From NCBI GenBank assembly GCA_028095005.1, contig CM051460.1:19515501-19579500 (forward strand): DNA of 64,000 nt, given 5' to 3'. The notes beneath the pieces were generated by a model. The model was not told the origin of the DNA, did not search any database, and worked only from the letters and a program-made list of their open reading frames with translations. Each line of letters opens with the position of its first letter. Positions within the stretch are counted from its first letter, which is position 1. The position numbers were made by a program, and so were the translations under genes. This DNA comes from Rhynchospora pubera. Its lineage: Eukaryota > Streptophyta > Magnoliopsida > Poales > Cyperaceae. This document shows positions 10,670-24,300 of the stretch, one piece after another.

Positions 10670-13600
10670 ATGGCGTTGTCTGAGGCGGGACAGAAGCTAT
10701 TCACGCCGGAGACACTCCGCGCCGCCGCGAAGCAGTCTCAACGCATCCACCTCGTCCCCCTCCCCCTCCGACGCGCCATCAAAAAGTTCCTCCGAGGTTC
10801 TCTCTCTTTTTGCTATGAACGAATTTAGGTAGCTGGATAACCAATGCATGAGTCTTCTCGTACTAAGAAGTTTGGCGTATTAAATAGACTGAAAATTTGC
10901 ATCAGTTATGTATTTAACTATTTAAAAGAAGGCAGTGATTGATGAACTCGATCCCATTTCAGCTATGCACTGTAATTTAGTGCTAATGCTAATGCTTTAG
11001 TGTTGCAACTGCATGTGTGGTTGACTTTGTCTTTGCAAAAGGATTTAACTGAATTTAAAGTTGAGAACTTCTTAGTTGTTGATTAATTAATCTTGTTGTA
11101 GAGAGGGACAAGGGGCACATGAATAGGAATGTGATGCTCCTCTCAGAATCCTTCTGTCGCGTGAAGGAAGCCAACCTCCAGCTTGCAGCTTCTGCCTCAC
11201 GGTCTCTGGTTGAGGACCCATACCGACCTGTTGAGATCCGTGCAGCTCGGTGGAAGATCCAATCAGCCTATGGTGATATAGGTTTACAATACAGAGAAGA
11301 GGAGACAGTTGCATATGTGGCATCTCGTATGCCAGCTGTCTACGCTGCAATCTATCGTGTGCTTAGAGAGGTCTCTTTCTGATTAATTTTTTATGCCTGT
11401 TTTAGAAATGCAAGTTGCCCCATGTTTTGCATTCATTTGGCAACATTCAAAAAAATTCTTATTTGGAATTTGTAAAACAGCTCTTATTATTGGTTTTGCT
11501 TTTGTAGGATTGATATGACCACAGTAAAAGAATGACAACATTTGAATCTTACAAAACGGAACAAATTAGACTTTTAGAAATTTTTGATGTGGCTTCTTTT
11601 CACAATTTGGCATAAAATTGGGGACCATTTAATTGAATTTTACTAATTCTGTTGAATTATATGGCAGGTCAGGCGTAGGTTACCTGATTTCTCTCCCAAA
11701 AATGTGTTGGATTTTGGAGCTGGACCAAGCTCAGCTCTTTGGTTAGTTATGGCCACTTTTGCGCATAGTCTCTTTTCTCTACCATATTTTTAGTTTGGTT
11801 GCTCTATTTAATTTACTTGTCTTAATGAAGGGCAATGAGAGATGTATGGCCTCGGTCAATTCAGACAGTTAATTTGGTTGAACCTTCCAAGGAAATGCAA
11901 AGAGCCAGTCAAAGCCTCCTCCAGAGTAAGTCAACATTTCTTTTAAGTGCCATCTTATATTACTTCTAGCATCCTTAAACCAAAATTATTGCTGTTAGCC
12001 TGAAATTCTTAAAAATTGTGTTCCTATTAATAGATTTGAAGGGTTCGCCACTGATTCATAGCTATGACAGCATACAAGAACTGAACCGCAACCTGGACAA
12101 ACAGAACAGACAGCATGATCTTGTCATATCAGTGAGTTCATTATATACATATGATGATGGGGCTTTGTTTGCATAATTATTGAGCAGGTTGACTTTTGGA
12201 TTTTTTTTAATGCAGTCATATGCACTAGGGGAGATTCCATCATTTACTGACCGGATCACAATTGTACGCCAGCTTTGGGATCTCACAGGAGATGTGTTGG
12301 TAATTGTTTTTTTTATCATGTTCTACATTGGAGCGCCTTTGTAAGTTCAACAACAGAGTGGAAGTGAAAAATTTCTATTTTTGTGATATAGGTATTGCTT
12401 GAGCCAGGAACACCACATGGATCAAAAATTATTAGCCAAATGCGCTCATATCTCCTTTGGATGGAAAAACGGGTATGATTTGTCTTGGAAATTGAGTATT
12501 TTCATTGTTGATGCTATGCACAATTATCACAGAGAGATCTAAAACTTGTTCATGCCCTTGTGTTTTTCTTTTAAGCATGTAGTACAATTTATTATCTTCT
12601 AATGCACTGAATGTCTCTTATCTGTGTCTTGCCTAGTTCTTCCAAAAGTATACCCCTCATTTTCCTTTCGTTCTAAAAGAAAGCTCTGAGTAAGGGGGCT
12701 CATTTGATTTTCAATAAAAGGGGGGGGGGGGGTTAAGGAATAATAAAATTCTGGTGTTTTGTAGGGTTTTTAAATATCATTATTATGCTTTAGTGGCCTT
12801 CCTGTAATATTCGCAGTTTTGCAAAGGGTACCAAAGATGACTCTGAGGATTGCATCATATGCCGATCTTCATTTTTTTCCTATAATTCATAAATTTCTCC
12901 TCTAAAATTTCCTTTTGATTAACATGGTCAAAGAGAAGTAGGAAAATGGAAAAGCTAGAAAATAAAAATTCAAGCGATGTCACAAGCATTGTTGTCTCCA
13001 AGCCCTCAGTGAAGGCCGGTGCATATGTTGTAGCCCCTGTAAGTGTTTTTTTTCCCCTTTCTTTTTTGAGACCAGCTTTTATGTAAAGCTTGGCTACTGT
13101 CCTTTCTTCATTTTTTGTTTTTCACTTTTTTTTTTCAAAGTTTTTGTCTTTTTCTTTGTTCTCTTTTTCTGGGGGATCTTAGGTCAGGACCAACCTTTCA
13201 AATAATTAATAAATTTATTAGTTGTATAATAATTTGAGATTTATTATTCATAATTAGTGTCCTCATGATGGGAAGTGTCCATTGGAAAACACGAGTAAGT
13301 ACTGTCACTTCGTGCAACGACTGGAGAGGACTTCATCACAGCGCACTTACAAGGTCTGTTTTCCTTGATTTTTTCGTGTTGATCTTAAAGAATAGGACAT
13401 TTTATGATCCTAACTACATTTCACTCTCTTAGAGAACGGGAGGCAAACCTTTGCGTGGTTTTGAGGATGAGAAGTTTTGTTATGTTGTATTAAGAAGAGG
13501 GAAACGACCACAGTAAGACAATTTATTATGATGTTATTTGTCTTCTTATTAAATCTAATGATACCTTTCCCATATGGTATTGTATGTTTTTCTTGTTAAG

Positions 13601-14787
13601 CCGAGTGAAATGCGATAAAAGAAAAAATCTATTATGAGGTTTAATATTTCAATGTTGTTTTGTAGGGAAGCTTGGCCTCTGGATGACATGAAATTCGAGA
13701 CACTTAAAGAGCAGCATGCCAGAAGGAACCCAGAGGATCTCATTATTGACTATGGTAACTAGCTATCATCATTTTATACTATTTTTGTTTTATTTTCTGT
13801 ATGAGTTTATTGTATTATATATGTAAATTCTCAAACTTAACAAAAAAACACTTTCAAAACAACTGATTTTATTCCCTGCCAACAGGGGGACACAGGATTT
13901 TGAACTATGTGGGTCAAGATATACAGACAATTACTAAATTTTTATTTTAGGAAGATATAGGGTCAGTTTTTGAAAAATCGAAATTATATGGCGGGTCAAA
14001 TTAGTATACTTCAAATATTTTTATCTAAAATATGCACACAAATATAGAATTGTTGGGAAATAACGGGGGTCTATTGACCCCATTTTCCTCTATCTGCTGC
14101 TACTGCAAAGCTAAAAATTTTTACATACACCACAGTTGATATTCTCCCATCAAAACCCAAACTGTCTGTTAACTGTCTGGTGCTATTCTTTCTCTACATA
14201 ATTTTACACCAAAAGACACGGATGATCTGGGTATTATTTGAAAAAGTTTCGGACTTTGGAGACCAGGTCTCTGCAGGGGCTAATGTGAATGTTTCAGGAG
14301 GGAACTGAGATACTATATTTTTCACATTCTTAAGCTGCAGCTTTGATATTTTGGCTTATTGCAGAACCGTCCATGAAAATACTTCAAAGTTTAAACCTCC
14401 TTTTTTTTACTTTTCTTTCTTTTCTTTGCGTCTGGCTTATTGTGAACTTCTCCAGAGGACCAGTTTGAGTCTGAAGAAGAAGAAGGTTCACTTGAGGATA
14501 AGGACCTGGTACCGTACCAGTCTGACATGGAAGAAAAGGATTTATTTCATGGGCACTCAGGGGAAGAGGAAGAGGAGCAGGTATGGGCTGGTACGGGGAG
14601 CGGGTGGGGCCGCATCATATACATGCCTCTGAGGAGAGGGAGGCAGGTACAGATGGACATATGTCGGGCCACAAAACGAGATGGATCAGAAGGAACTTTT
14701 GAGCGGGTTGTGGTCACGCAGAGCGCGAACCCTGTGCTACACCACCAGGCCCGCCGCTCCCTCTGGGGTGATCTTTGGCCTTTTTAG
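10670..14787 (+). CDS. RSM22: RSM22/METTL17-type mitochondrial small ribosomal subunit assembly factor
   Basis: Twelve exons join in phase to 509 aa: 10670-10796, 11102-11370, 11668-11741, 11831-11925, 12034-12131, 12216-12299, 12392-12472, 12934-13038, 13258-13353, 13433-13512, 13666-13754, 14456-14787. Every intron is GT/AG. The methyltransferase-like motif I is LDFGAGPSSALW at residues 146-157. A cysteine set typical of the family follows: C312-PHDGK-C318, C327 and C359, in CPHDGKCPL and YCHF contexts, which in METTL17/Rsm22 binds an iron-sulphur cluster. The C-terminus ends SLWGDLWPF. The family binds the assembling mitoribosomal small subunit and need not be an active methyltransferase. 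The N-terminus is basic, as expected for import, but I cannot prove targeting. Intron 8-9 and intron 11 are AT-rich. Three broken copies lie upstream, inverted. The start is the first ATG of the open exon. Confidence 0.92.
12720..12732 (+). repeat. Poly-G run in RSM22 intron 7
   Basis: An uninterrupted run of about 13 G lies inside the long intron between exons 7 and 8. It is noted because such runs are prone to length error in sequencing; it does not touch coding sequence. Confidence 0.8.
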
Positions 14788-15785
14788 TACTCATTTCTTT
14801 TGTTTATTTCATACCTGTGCGTCAAGCTGTTCTGCATTGCCACTTTGGGTTGCTCACACTTGGACTGGAGGATGGACACGTCTATTCTGTTACTACCACT
14901 CTCAGATCTCTTTGCTATAAAGTTTACCCAGGAATGATAATTGTTTTTATTGTATTTCTGGGCAAGAATATAAGATATATGGCTGTGATGTGGATAATGT
15001 ACACTTCTTTTTGTTTGCTTATGTTATTCGTTTAAAAAAAGTAAAAAACTCTTGTAGCTTGATTAATAATCTTCTGTAAAGATTAATTAAGAAAAGTTCA
15101 GTTGGAAAAAAGAGAACTATCGAGGGTCTTCAATTAACTAGACCTATTTTTAAATTAACGAAGCCTACCAATAAAAAAAAAAATTCGGTACCGAGCAAAA
15201 AATTAATGCGACGTATAAGTAGTTGTTTCTTGCACTCTTGTGTAAATCATGTTTTCATCGAGGACACGACTAAATTTGGATGTATCATTGGCTGTACTGC
15301 AATATGGAATCTGTACTAAAAAACTGTACTTCACATTGTCATTTTATATATATATTGTCAAGCATCATTACATACAATGTCATCGCAGAAAGGATGGAAC
15401 ATTACTTTGTGAAAATCCAAGTACTGGTCTGTTTAATGGAAATAAACGATCGTAACGATTGGTGATTTGACTGTGTTACCTCCGTCAAAATACTTCAATA
15501 TATAGGTATGCTTACTGCCACTATAATTTCGTGTCATTTCTTTTGACACCAAATTTTACCGTGTATTTTTCTTGAGACCATTACTGGCTACCCATTCACA
15601 GGGGATCATGTCAGCAACGGAGGAATATTGATGCTTGCTTCGAGTAATGTGAAGAGGCTTGGTAATTATCTCCTGAGAGATTTCACCTGAGCACCTGGCT
15701 ATAAAAGAAAGGTTATGATTAACGAATAAACCAAGATTCTTTCTTCAATAGTAAGCAACTATATGATTATATCTTATTTCAAAAG

Positions 15786-15786
15786 A

Positions 15787-15827
<41 letters not shown>
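15786..15827 (+). repeat. (ATA)n microsatellite
   Basis: About 14 units of a perfect trinucleotide repeat lie in the intergenic stretch 14.8-16.05 kb. Apart from this repeat I see only the likely 3' UTR of RSM22 and AT-rich sequence there. Confidence 0.9.
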
Positions 15828-15832
<5 letters not shown>

Positions 15833-16061
15833 AATGATTATATGATATGGACACGCATTACGTACAACAGAAGTCAATGTTGCATAATTTAAATTTTGCG
15901 CAAAAATACCTTATATAACAGAACTAATCTAGGGATGATAATATATTCGGCAATATCTATGCTGAGTTAACATTTTACTTGTTTTTGGACCAGTCAAAGC
16001 TCAAAAGCTATGCGAGTATGCGACGTGGCACCTTCTGATTGCCACACAGACACAGTGCACC

Positions 16062-17516
16062 TAGGGGTGTCAATTTGTTGCCGTTTCGAACGTTTCCGTT
16101 CCGTTCCGTCCGGAACGGAGCGGAAACGGAAGAAAAAATAGTTACGTTTCAGACAGCGGAACAGAAACGAAACAGAATGCAGTTTCGTTCATATAGATGA
16201 AACGTAAACGAAACACTTCATTTCCGTTTCGTTCATTACTGTTATTCCGTTGGCCCATATAACTTGGCAGCCCAGCCCATTAATTTTGCAGCTTGTAAAA
16301 ATAAAATAATTGCAGAGGGGTTACGGACTTATGGAGATGCATAGGTCGCGTGGAGTTGCAGCTAAGACCCTAAGCCCTAAGACCATGTGGTCATTAACCC
16401 TAGAGTGCCGTATGGTTGTCTCTCGATTGTATCTCTAGCATAGTAGCGCCGCTTCCCAATCCTGTTCTGCCTCTTCCCCTTTCGTTATTAGGGTTTATTT
16501 TCGTTCTCTCTCCGTGGCCTCTCTATTTTGCTGGTCTCTTCTTCGTTCCCCTTCACCGACGAGCTCTCCTGTGTTCCCTGTTTACTTGAGATCGATCTCT
16601 ATCCATCGTTTCTTTCTCAATTGCAGTTGGTACTTGGAAGAATCGAAGGAAAATCGTAAAAAATTGAAGATTCAACAGGTAAGCACCAGACTAAATCCTA
16701 GATTGTACAAACTCCATGAAATTCTTCGATTTCTTGTTAGATTGTACCTCCCTCTCTCTTTTCGCTCCTCTTCTCTCAGTGCAATTTTGATTTTTGGCTT
16801 GTATTTTTGACTGATTTTTGGCTTCTATTTTTTTCTGAATTTTTAGCTTCTATTTTTTTTTTTTTTGCCTTTAATTACTTATAAACTTGTTTGTGTGCAT
16901 TTTCAGAAAATTGATGCCAGATAGAACATTGAACTCAATACAAGAGCTTCTTGTAACTTGTAATTGTAAGCTATGTTTGTCAATTCAGCTTCTAGTTTGT
17001 GATCTGTGAGTTTCTTGTAACTTGTAATTGTAAACTATATTTGTCAATTGTCATATGTTTGCATTTTAATGTAATTATGTTAGTTCAATTTATTGTACAA
17101 TCTATCATCTATGATTTTGATGCAGTGGAAATGTGCAATTTCAATTTATGGTTTTTTTTTGTTATTTTTGGTTTTTTATTCTAGTAGGATAGAGTAATTG
17201 TAGGGGTATTTGGGAGTAAGCACCAGGTTGTTTAATTTTACTCTAATAATTGCTGATATTTGTAATGGACAATTTACTTTTTAATTAATTTTGCCGACAG
17301 GTGTCCATAAAAAAATTACAATTTTTGTTGTAAAGACGGAACTTAACGTTTGTTCCGTTCTTCCGTAATATAGAGACGGAACATTAAACGAAAAATATTT
17401 CATTTACGTAATTAAAACGGAACATTAAGCGGAAATAATATTTCTGTCGTTCAGTAGAACGGAACGTAAACGTAAACACCCATTTCCGTGCTTGTTGTAC
17501 ACGTTTGACAGCCCTA
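16062..17516. mobile_element. Non-autonomous hAT element, 1,455 bp
   Basis: The ends are TAGGGGTGTCAA on the left and TTTGACAGCCCTA on the right, a classic hAT-type inverted repeat. The flanks are a perfect 8-bp direct repeat, AGTGCACC (16054-16061 and 17517-17524), the hAT target duplication size. Both subterminal regions are crowded with GGAACG / CGTTCC and AAACGAAAC motifs, the sort of sites hAT transposases bind. The interior (about 16320-16680) looks like a transcribed leader: pyrimidine-rich, ending at a good donor, CAACAG|GTAAGC. No transposase domain is left, so this is probably an internally deleted derivative of an autonomous element. Confidence 0.88.
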
Positions 17517-17828
17517 AGTGCACCCAATCAACTTCATACTCTCTGCAACGGTTTAATGCATTTATGTTGTTACCAATTTGTGTTTTTCTTAAAGAAAAGA
17601 AAATATTTACGATTTTTTTCCATAGACGATAATAAATGACATTCCATTAAACAGATCAAGAAGTTATGAACTAACAATCTAATCAGCTTTATGCGAAAAC
17701 GAGCTGAAGTTTTACTCCAACAAGACGTATGATTGGAAATGAGTTTACTTATGAGATTACAAAGGTTAATCTTAAATAAAGATTAATTGCACAAGTTAGG
17801 AAAATCTTACCTCATTAATATAACTATG

Positions 17829-18022
17829 GCCTGATCAAAATCCCATTTTTTTACCATAGAATTTTATTTAATCTCATGTCGTTGGAAAATTTTTTATCAT
17901 AATGAATGGATTTGGTGTCATTTGGTTGGAATTTTCATATAATTAGATCTAACGAATTCCTATGAAATCAATTGAATTGAAATGAAATGAAATCCCGCGT
18001 AAAAGCCATTTGATCAGGGCCT
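17829..18022. mobile_element. MITE, family M2 (GGCCTGATCAAAAT ends)
   Basis: A fold-back element of about 190 bp. The left end is GGCCTGATCAAAATCCCATT and the right end CATTTGATCAGGGCC, with ATGAAATGAAATCCC subterminally. Related copies are at 39,333-39,508 and 45,618-45,802. The region 17.5-18.6 kb contains nothing else but AT-rich sequence. Confidence 0.6.
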
Positions 18023-18593
18023 ATATGTCTATATAACAAATATAACTAGCATATATAATTTGGTTTATTATATGAACTATTTTAATTAGATTAACCGAAG
18101 TTGCATTAGTTAGTCTAATTAATATAATCATACTATTTTGTAAAAATAAATGTATTGATCAGAATAAACTTTATTTATATTATTTCGATGAATTTATATC
18201 ATTAAAGTTGGTATTATTAATTGGTCAAAAAATTGATAAATTATATTAGCTAGTTTAATGATGTTTGTTTATGGCTGTGTACTTCAGATGATTTTCTTAA
18301 TTATATCATTTAGTAGTAGTAGTAGTGTACATGTGTGTGTGTGTATTCTTAAGTTCATCAACTGATGTATATTATACAACACAACTCATGATTTAATTCA
18401 TCAATCATATTATTACTTTATTCCTAATTGCAGTTACCCATAAATATTTAATTAGATTATTCAAACAATATTTATCAAAATGGTATTAGGTGCATTTCTC
18501 AAAAAGAAAACCAAATGGTACAAGGTGCTGATCAGGGCTAAGGAACAAGGATATGTTGATAAAATATAAATTTGGAGTAACCACCCACCTTCT

Positions 18594-18907
18594 TATGGCT
18601 CCGTTTGGATAAGTCCTAGAAATTAGAGGTGTGTTTGGATGAGCCGTAAATAGAGAATAGGAATAAGGAATTTCAGTTTGCGTGCTTATTTTTATTATTG
18701 TGCAACCCAAACAACACAAGAATAAAAAATTTAGACCCTTATTCCTATACTAACAAAACCATGATATAAGAATAAGGAATAAGGATAAGCACGCAAAGTT
18801 ATTATAAAAATTTATTATAAACAATTTAAACTTTTTACAAAGTTACACACTTTTCAATACTTCTTTCCTTATTTCTCTTATTCCCACACCATCCAAACGG
18901 AGCCATA
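18594..18907. mobile_element. MITE with GGCTCCGTTTGGAT ends (possibly nested)
   Basis: Inverted ends TATGGCTCCGTTTGGAT and ATCCAAACGGAGCCATA bound 314 bp. Inside, at 18,629, is a second GTGTGTTTGGATGAGCC motif, so one related element may sit inside another. The interior shares ATAAATTTATTATAAA-like and AGTTACACACTTTTCAAT blocks with family M1 (47,273 and others). Confidence 0.65.
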
Positions 18908-19087
18908 GGCTGACGACCTCAAAGAAAGGCTTCCCAATGGCACCGAGTTTTTCCTTATACTCGTAATAGGCATCTAGGAAACGCGATTAGGAGAGCAAAC
19001 TTCATTTAAAATTATAAAGTACATAAATATAGTTACACTGTCCCATCACAGTAGACTATTCTGTAGCAGAGGCATCAATTTTGTTTA

Positions 19088-19205
19088 CGCCGTTATTTTA
19101 AATAGGAATTAATAGCGGACACCCCCTAGCTTCCTACAAATTGTGGCATGATCTCCGTTAAATAGGAATTAATAGCGGACACCTCTACTTCCTACAAATT
19201 GTGTG
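19088..19205 (+). repeat. Tandem repeat, two units of about 57-62 bp
   Basis: The block AAATAGGAATTAATAGCGGA, continuing through CTTCCTACAAATTGTG, is present twice head to tail with small differences. The rest of 18.9-21.25 kb shows no gene I can support, only AT-rich sequence and short chance ORFs. Confidence 0.75.
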
Positions 19206-21264
19206 GCATCTGATCAACCCAGTCGTTTCTAGTAGGCTTTTTTTTTTTTCTTGGAAAAAATGAGAAAAGGTCATTGACATCTAACTTTTTTGAAATTAAG
19301 GATGCATGTGGTATTTGAATCTTTGATCTCTTTGAGAGCAGCTCAATGTTATTACTATTGAACCACTAGGTCACATGCTATCTCATTTTTAATTTCTTAA
19401 TTAATTGAATTTTTCTTTGCTTTTCCTCTTTTTCATCGATTAAAGAGGAAGATCCACTTGGATAAATATAAATATGAGAGTCATGACAAAGGAAATTAGC
19501 AAGAGGCATTTCCTCTACTTCCTCAATTAAATATAATTTGAGGCTTTCTATGTATAATTGTATATTAGTATATATACAAAAACCTCCAATCTTTAAAGAC
19601 TAGGCTGGTACTGGTTAACAGGAAAACCTATAAGCAGAATCGCACTTATTTTTTTGGTTGGTTACACAGAATCGTACTTGTTAGTTGTTCTCTCAACATC
19701 TTGCATTGGTTTTTCGTTTAGCTGCCCTTCTAGCTAACCCAAATTTATATTGACATGACCTAATCTAAAATTCTTGAAAACCAAATTGAGCAGAATAATT
19801 TTTTATTTATATCCTGAGGATGTTACTGCATATAATTATATAAATGTCTACAGTGCCAAGGCATATGTTTAAAAATATACATTTGAGAGGTTTTCTAGTT
19901 TACTTTTTATCATTAGTATCAAACTTCGTGACAAAGTAATTAATTAGCAGCCAATGACAAGATCAACATAATGCATATACAAGAAATATATGCTTCTCTT
20001 TTTTTGAGGTGGAATATCAATTATTTCAATTATATGCTGTCGTGTTGGGTTTAGAGTAAGACATGTTTTTTTTAAAGAGTCAAGTCTCGTGGTATAATGT
20101 GATTTAAAATTATGTATTTGAATAAGAAGGGTCATGAGTGAGCTCGTAATTTGGGGCTTGAGATAAGATATCCATCATAGAGTTTTCTAGTTATCTTTTT
20201 AGTTACCGTAGTTTTTACAGAGTTGTGAGGTGGTTTCTTTTCTTTTAATGAAACATATGATATTTTGCTACTTTTATCAAAGAAAAATTTCATGTCCCAT
20301 TCATACCCGGAAAGTAGCATTCCCGTTCCGATATCATCTCTCCAGCTCTTTAGTCATTTTGCAGAAGTCTTCTTTGTCATAAACTGTTTATTCTATGATC
20401 TAATAAAACTTGTTAAAAAGCACGAATATTGTAACTGCAATCTCCTTTTCAAGCTGTACTGCATACATTAAGTTGGTTGGACAGGCAGCTGCAATTGAAA
20501 TTGTTAGGTAATTTATTTTTAATATTTTTTAAAAGTGTTGCTGAAAGTTATCCAAGTGAAAAATATTAAAATTCTAGATTTTATTATCCTCGTTTAAATC
20601 TTAATTAAACTTGTATCAAATTTGATTCAGTTCGAAAATTTTTCCTTCATCCCATCAAAATAGCTCCAAGGATCTTTTGATGGATGATGAAATAAATTTC
20701 AAATTAAATCAGATTTTTAATTACCATATTCAATTTAAAATTAAGATTTATTGAACTACTTTTTTGGGGACCAGTCGTCAAAAATATCAATAATGATACA
20801 AGTCAAAATAACTTTGTACAAAAATCGAAGGTCAAAAGCTAGTATTGTCTTGTTTACTAGCAGTGCGCACAAAGACATGCATCTGTTCTTTTTCCTCTAT
20901 TTTATAATCCTTCATAAGAAGGCTTCATCTGCGTAAGCTTCACTTCAACGATCTTTTGGGTAAGTAGCCTCCAGCACCGGGCACAAATATATTCTCCTTT
21001 CTAAAACGAGCAGTTAGTGTAAATAATCTGTAAAAGTCAACAAAATGATTTATCTTCACTTAATATTTTATTACTCGTAGAGAGAAGACATCAGAATAAT
21101 TAACAAACACGGGGTTAGGAGAATAACGATACCTGCTCATACACATTATTTCCATGCAAGTAGTGACACCGTATTGCTTTTCTCTATTTCAACCTCACGC
21201 CAATTAAATTAAAAGAGCAAACAACCTAATGCTTTTAGCTTAATGAGAACTACATAAGCAAAGA

Positions 21265-21270
21265 TATAAA
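21265..21270 (+). promoter_or_regulatory. TATA box candidate of the laccase gene
   Basis: TATAAA lies 81 bp before the laccase ATG, inside AAGATATAAAACC. Spacing is right for a plant core promoter with a leader of about 50 nt. An ACCTAAT sequence about 40 bp upstream resembles an AC element bound by MYB factors of the lignin pathway, but one short match is weak evidence. Confidence 0.4.
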
Positions 21271-21350
21271 ACCATACATACTGCATGCCTTTTCTTCTTT
21301 GTATCCATACCATTACAATCAGTCCATAAACCAACTTTCATTAAAGAAAA

Positions 21351-24300
21351 ATGAAAAGACACTCTTTTGTTATGGCATTTTGTCTAAGTTCAGTATTTTT
21401 ATCTTGTTTTACACCAATTGCTTTGGCAGCAATAGGCCGGTACAAGCGTTGGCCAGTCGGCGGTAGCACTAGGTTCTATGAGTTCAAGGTTGCTCTCTAT
21501 ATATCTCCCTCATTTGGTTGGAGTTGATATTGGTTATGGTCCTTATTTTTTTGTGTTCCATGTGCATGTTTGAATTAGGTGAACACCATGAAGGTTACAA
21601 AGTTGTGCCATACAAGAGATATTGTTACTGTAAATGGATTGTACCCTGGCCCAGTTGTATACGCGCAAGAAGATGACCGGGTCATCATCAAAGTCATAAA
21701 CGAGGCACAGACGAATGTTACAATACATTGGTAATATTTCCTTTTTCATAAAAGTCAAATTGTCAATATTCCATCTTTAATGCTAATCTGCACAGTCAAT
21801 GTAGTGCTCAATTGGTTCTCACTTCACCAGCCGCAATTAGATTGACACAACATAACTAAATGAAGCATATATATTACATTGCGACGTATACAATAAATTT
21901 TTCGTCATTGAAAAGCTCTAGTCATTTTTATAAATATATGAAAGTAGGCTAAAATCTCTCTGAAACTAGGAATTGTAGTTTTTCTTTTACATTTTTTTCG
22001 AGAAATAAAACCAATAAGCTCCACAAGCACAATACTTGAGCAACAAAAGCATTAATACTTGCTAATTACCGTAATTTCCTTCCATGGTCACTATATTTGT
22101 ACCGTAATTAAGATGCTTAGGTCAGCTGAGGTAGCTTTACTCATACCATAGTACATGAACTACTTGAATGTGATATAATGCTAAATTGAGAAAAGACTCT
22201 CCTTTTTTTTTTTTTTGCTTTTATTCAGGCATGGTGTCCGGCAAAGATTGTCATGCTGGTCCGACGGTCCCTCATACATCACCCAGTGCCCAATCCAACC
22301 AGGCCAGTCTTTCACATATGAGTTCACAATGTATCAGCAAAAGGGCACTTTCTTCTGGCATGCTCATGTCTCGTGGCTTCGTGGGACAGTGTATGGAGCA
22401 ATTGTTGTGTACCCTAAGACTGGAGTTCCCTATCCTTTTCCGTACCCCTATGAGGAGCATACCCTCATCTTTGGTACTCATTACTCAAATATGTTAATTA
22501 TCTGTGAAAAGTTCCCAATCTTGCAAAAACCTTGCAATATTCGCTGCACTGCTGCACCCCTGCAAATGATAATAAAAAAAATAATAACTAAATAACAGAG
22601 AGAAATTGCTAGTAGTAATATCTTCCTCACTGTAATTCCAATTTCGTCCTTTCTTTTCCCTTGAATACCTGAGCAAGCAGCCCTTTGTTCTTTCATTTCA
22701 ACAATAAGATGAAAGCGAGGAACAATATGGAAGTTATTCCTCAAGCCTCTAGGATTATTTATGATGAGATTCTTGCTTAATGGCACAAGGATCATTTTAT
22801 TGTAAAATGAATAATTGGATGCCTGAAGTCGTATGACAGGAAACTAACTGGAGTCATTAACTTGTGACATAAAATTAAGACCATCATATTTCATGAATGA
22901 TTGCAGGGGAGTACTGGGACATGGATGTAGTAAAACTGGAGAAGGCAGTGCTAGCAAGTGGTGGCGGGCCACCACCTGCAGATGCTTTCATTATTAATGG
23001 GCATCCTGGCCCACTCTACAATTGCTCCGCTAATGGTAATACCGGTAACAAAACAGCAATGTACTCGGAAAGAAATAAATAGCAAAGAATATACAAATCA
23101 AGGACCATGCTCCCAGTAGTTTTCAACTGTAACTAAAAAGATTTTTAATTATTTTTTATTGAATTTCACCAATAGGCCCCAATTAGGCATTCAACCTTCT
23201 CAGTAATAAAACTCAACAGATATAAGTGACTAGAAAAGGCATAGTTTAATAAAATGTAATATTAACAATTTGGCACCGAATAGGTATGAATTTGACACCT
23301 ATAGATACAAACTGCCCTTACTGGTAACACCGCCATATCCCCCAATTAAGAGTCCTGCTTATTACAAATATCACAAATGGCTTCTACATTTCACTTCAAT
23401 CATTTTCCCATACTGAAGATAAAACTGTACATATGCATAACATATTTGAAAAGCATGACTTAAATTCTCGGCAAAAAAGAAAAATACATAAGTTTACCTG
23501 GTCAATTGACAATCCACAGATTTCTACCAAATTAGTGTGGTGCCAGGGAAGACATACCTCCTTCGTCTCATAAATGCAGCGCTAAACATGGAACAATTCT
23601 TCTCAATTTCGAACCACAAGATGACAATTGTCGAAGCTGATGCTGAGTACACCAAGCCCCAAATTGTGGACCACATAATGCTGGGCCCAGGCCAGACCTA
23701 CAACGTGCTTGTCAAGGCTGACCAGCCCATTGCAAAGTACGAAATGGCCTTGGGGCCATACATGTCGGCTCAAAATACCACCTTTCAGAATATCTCTTCT
23801 ATTGGTTATTTCCATTACTCGGGCGCTGCAATCAATTCCTTGACCCAACAAGCCCTTCTTCCACAATTCAACAACAATCAAATTGTATCTTCTAATTTGA
23901 ATGGTTTGCGTAGTTTAAATGTGACCAATCTACCCCTGGAGATTGACACTAATTTGTTCTTTACAATTGAACTGAATGTTCAAAAGTGCAACAGACAAAA
24001 CCCCAACAAGACATGCCAAGGGGCCAATGGAGGCATTTTCGCAGCCTCGATGAACAATGTTAGCTTTGTAAAGCCCACTATTTCACTTCTACAAGCATAC
24101 TATAACATGATAAATGGGTTGTACACCAGTGATTTTCCAGGGGTGCCGCTAAAAATTTATGATTTCGTCAATGGGGCACCTAATAATATACCAAACAACA
24201 CAAATTCGCTGATTGGTACCAAGGTTCATGTGTTGGAATATGGCAGCAAGATCCAGCTTATCCTGCAAGATACTGGTACTGTTTCGACCGAGAACCATCC

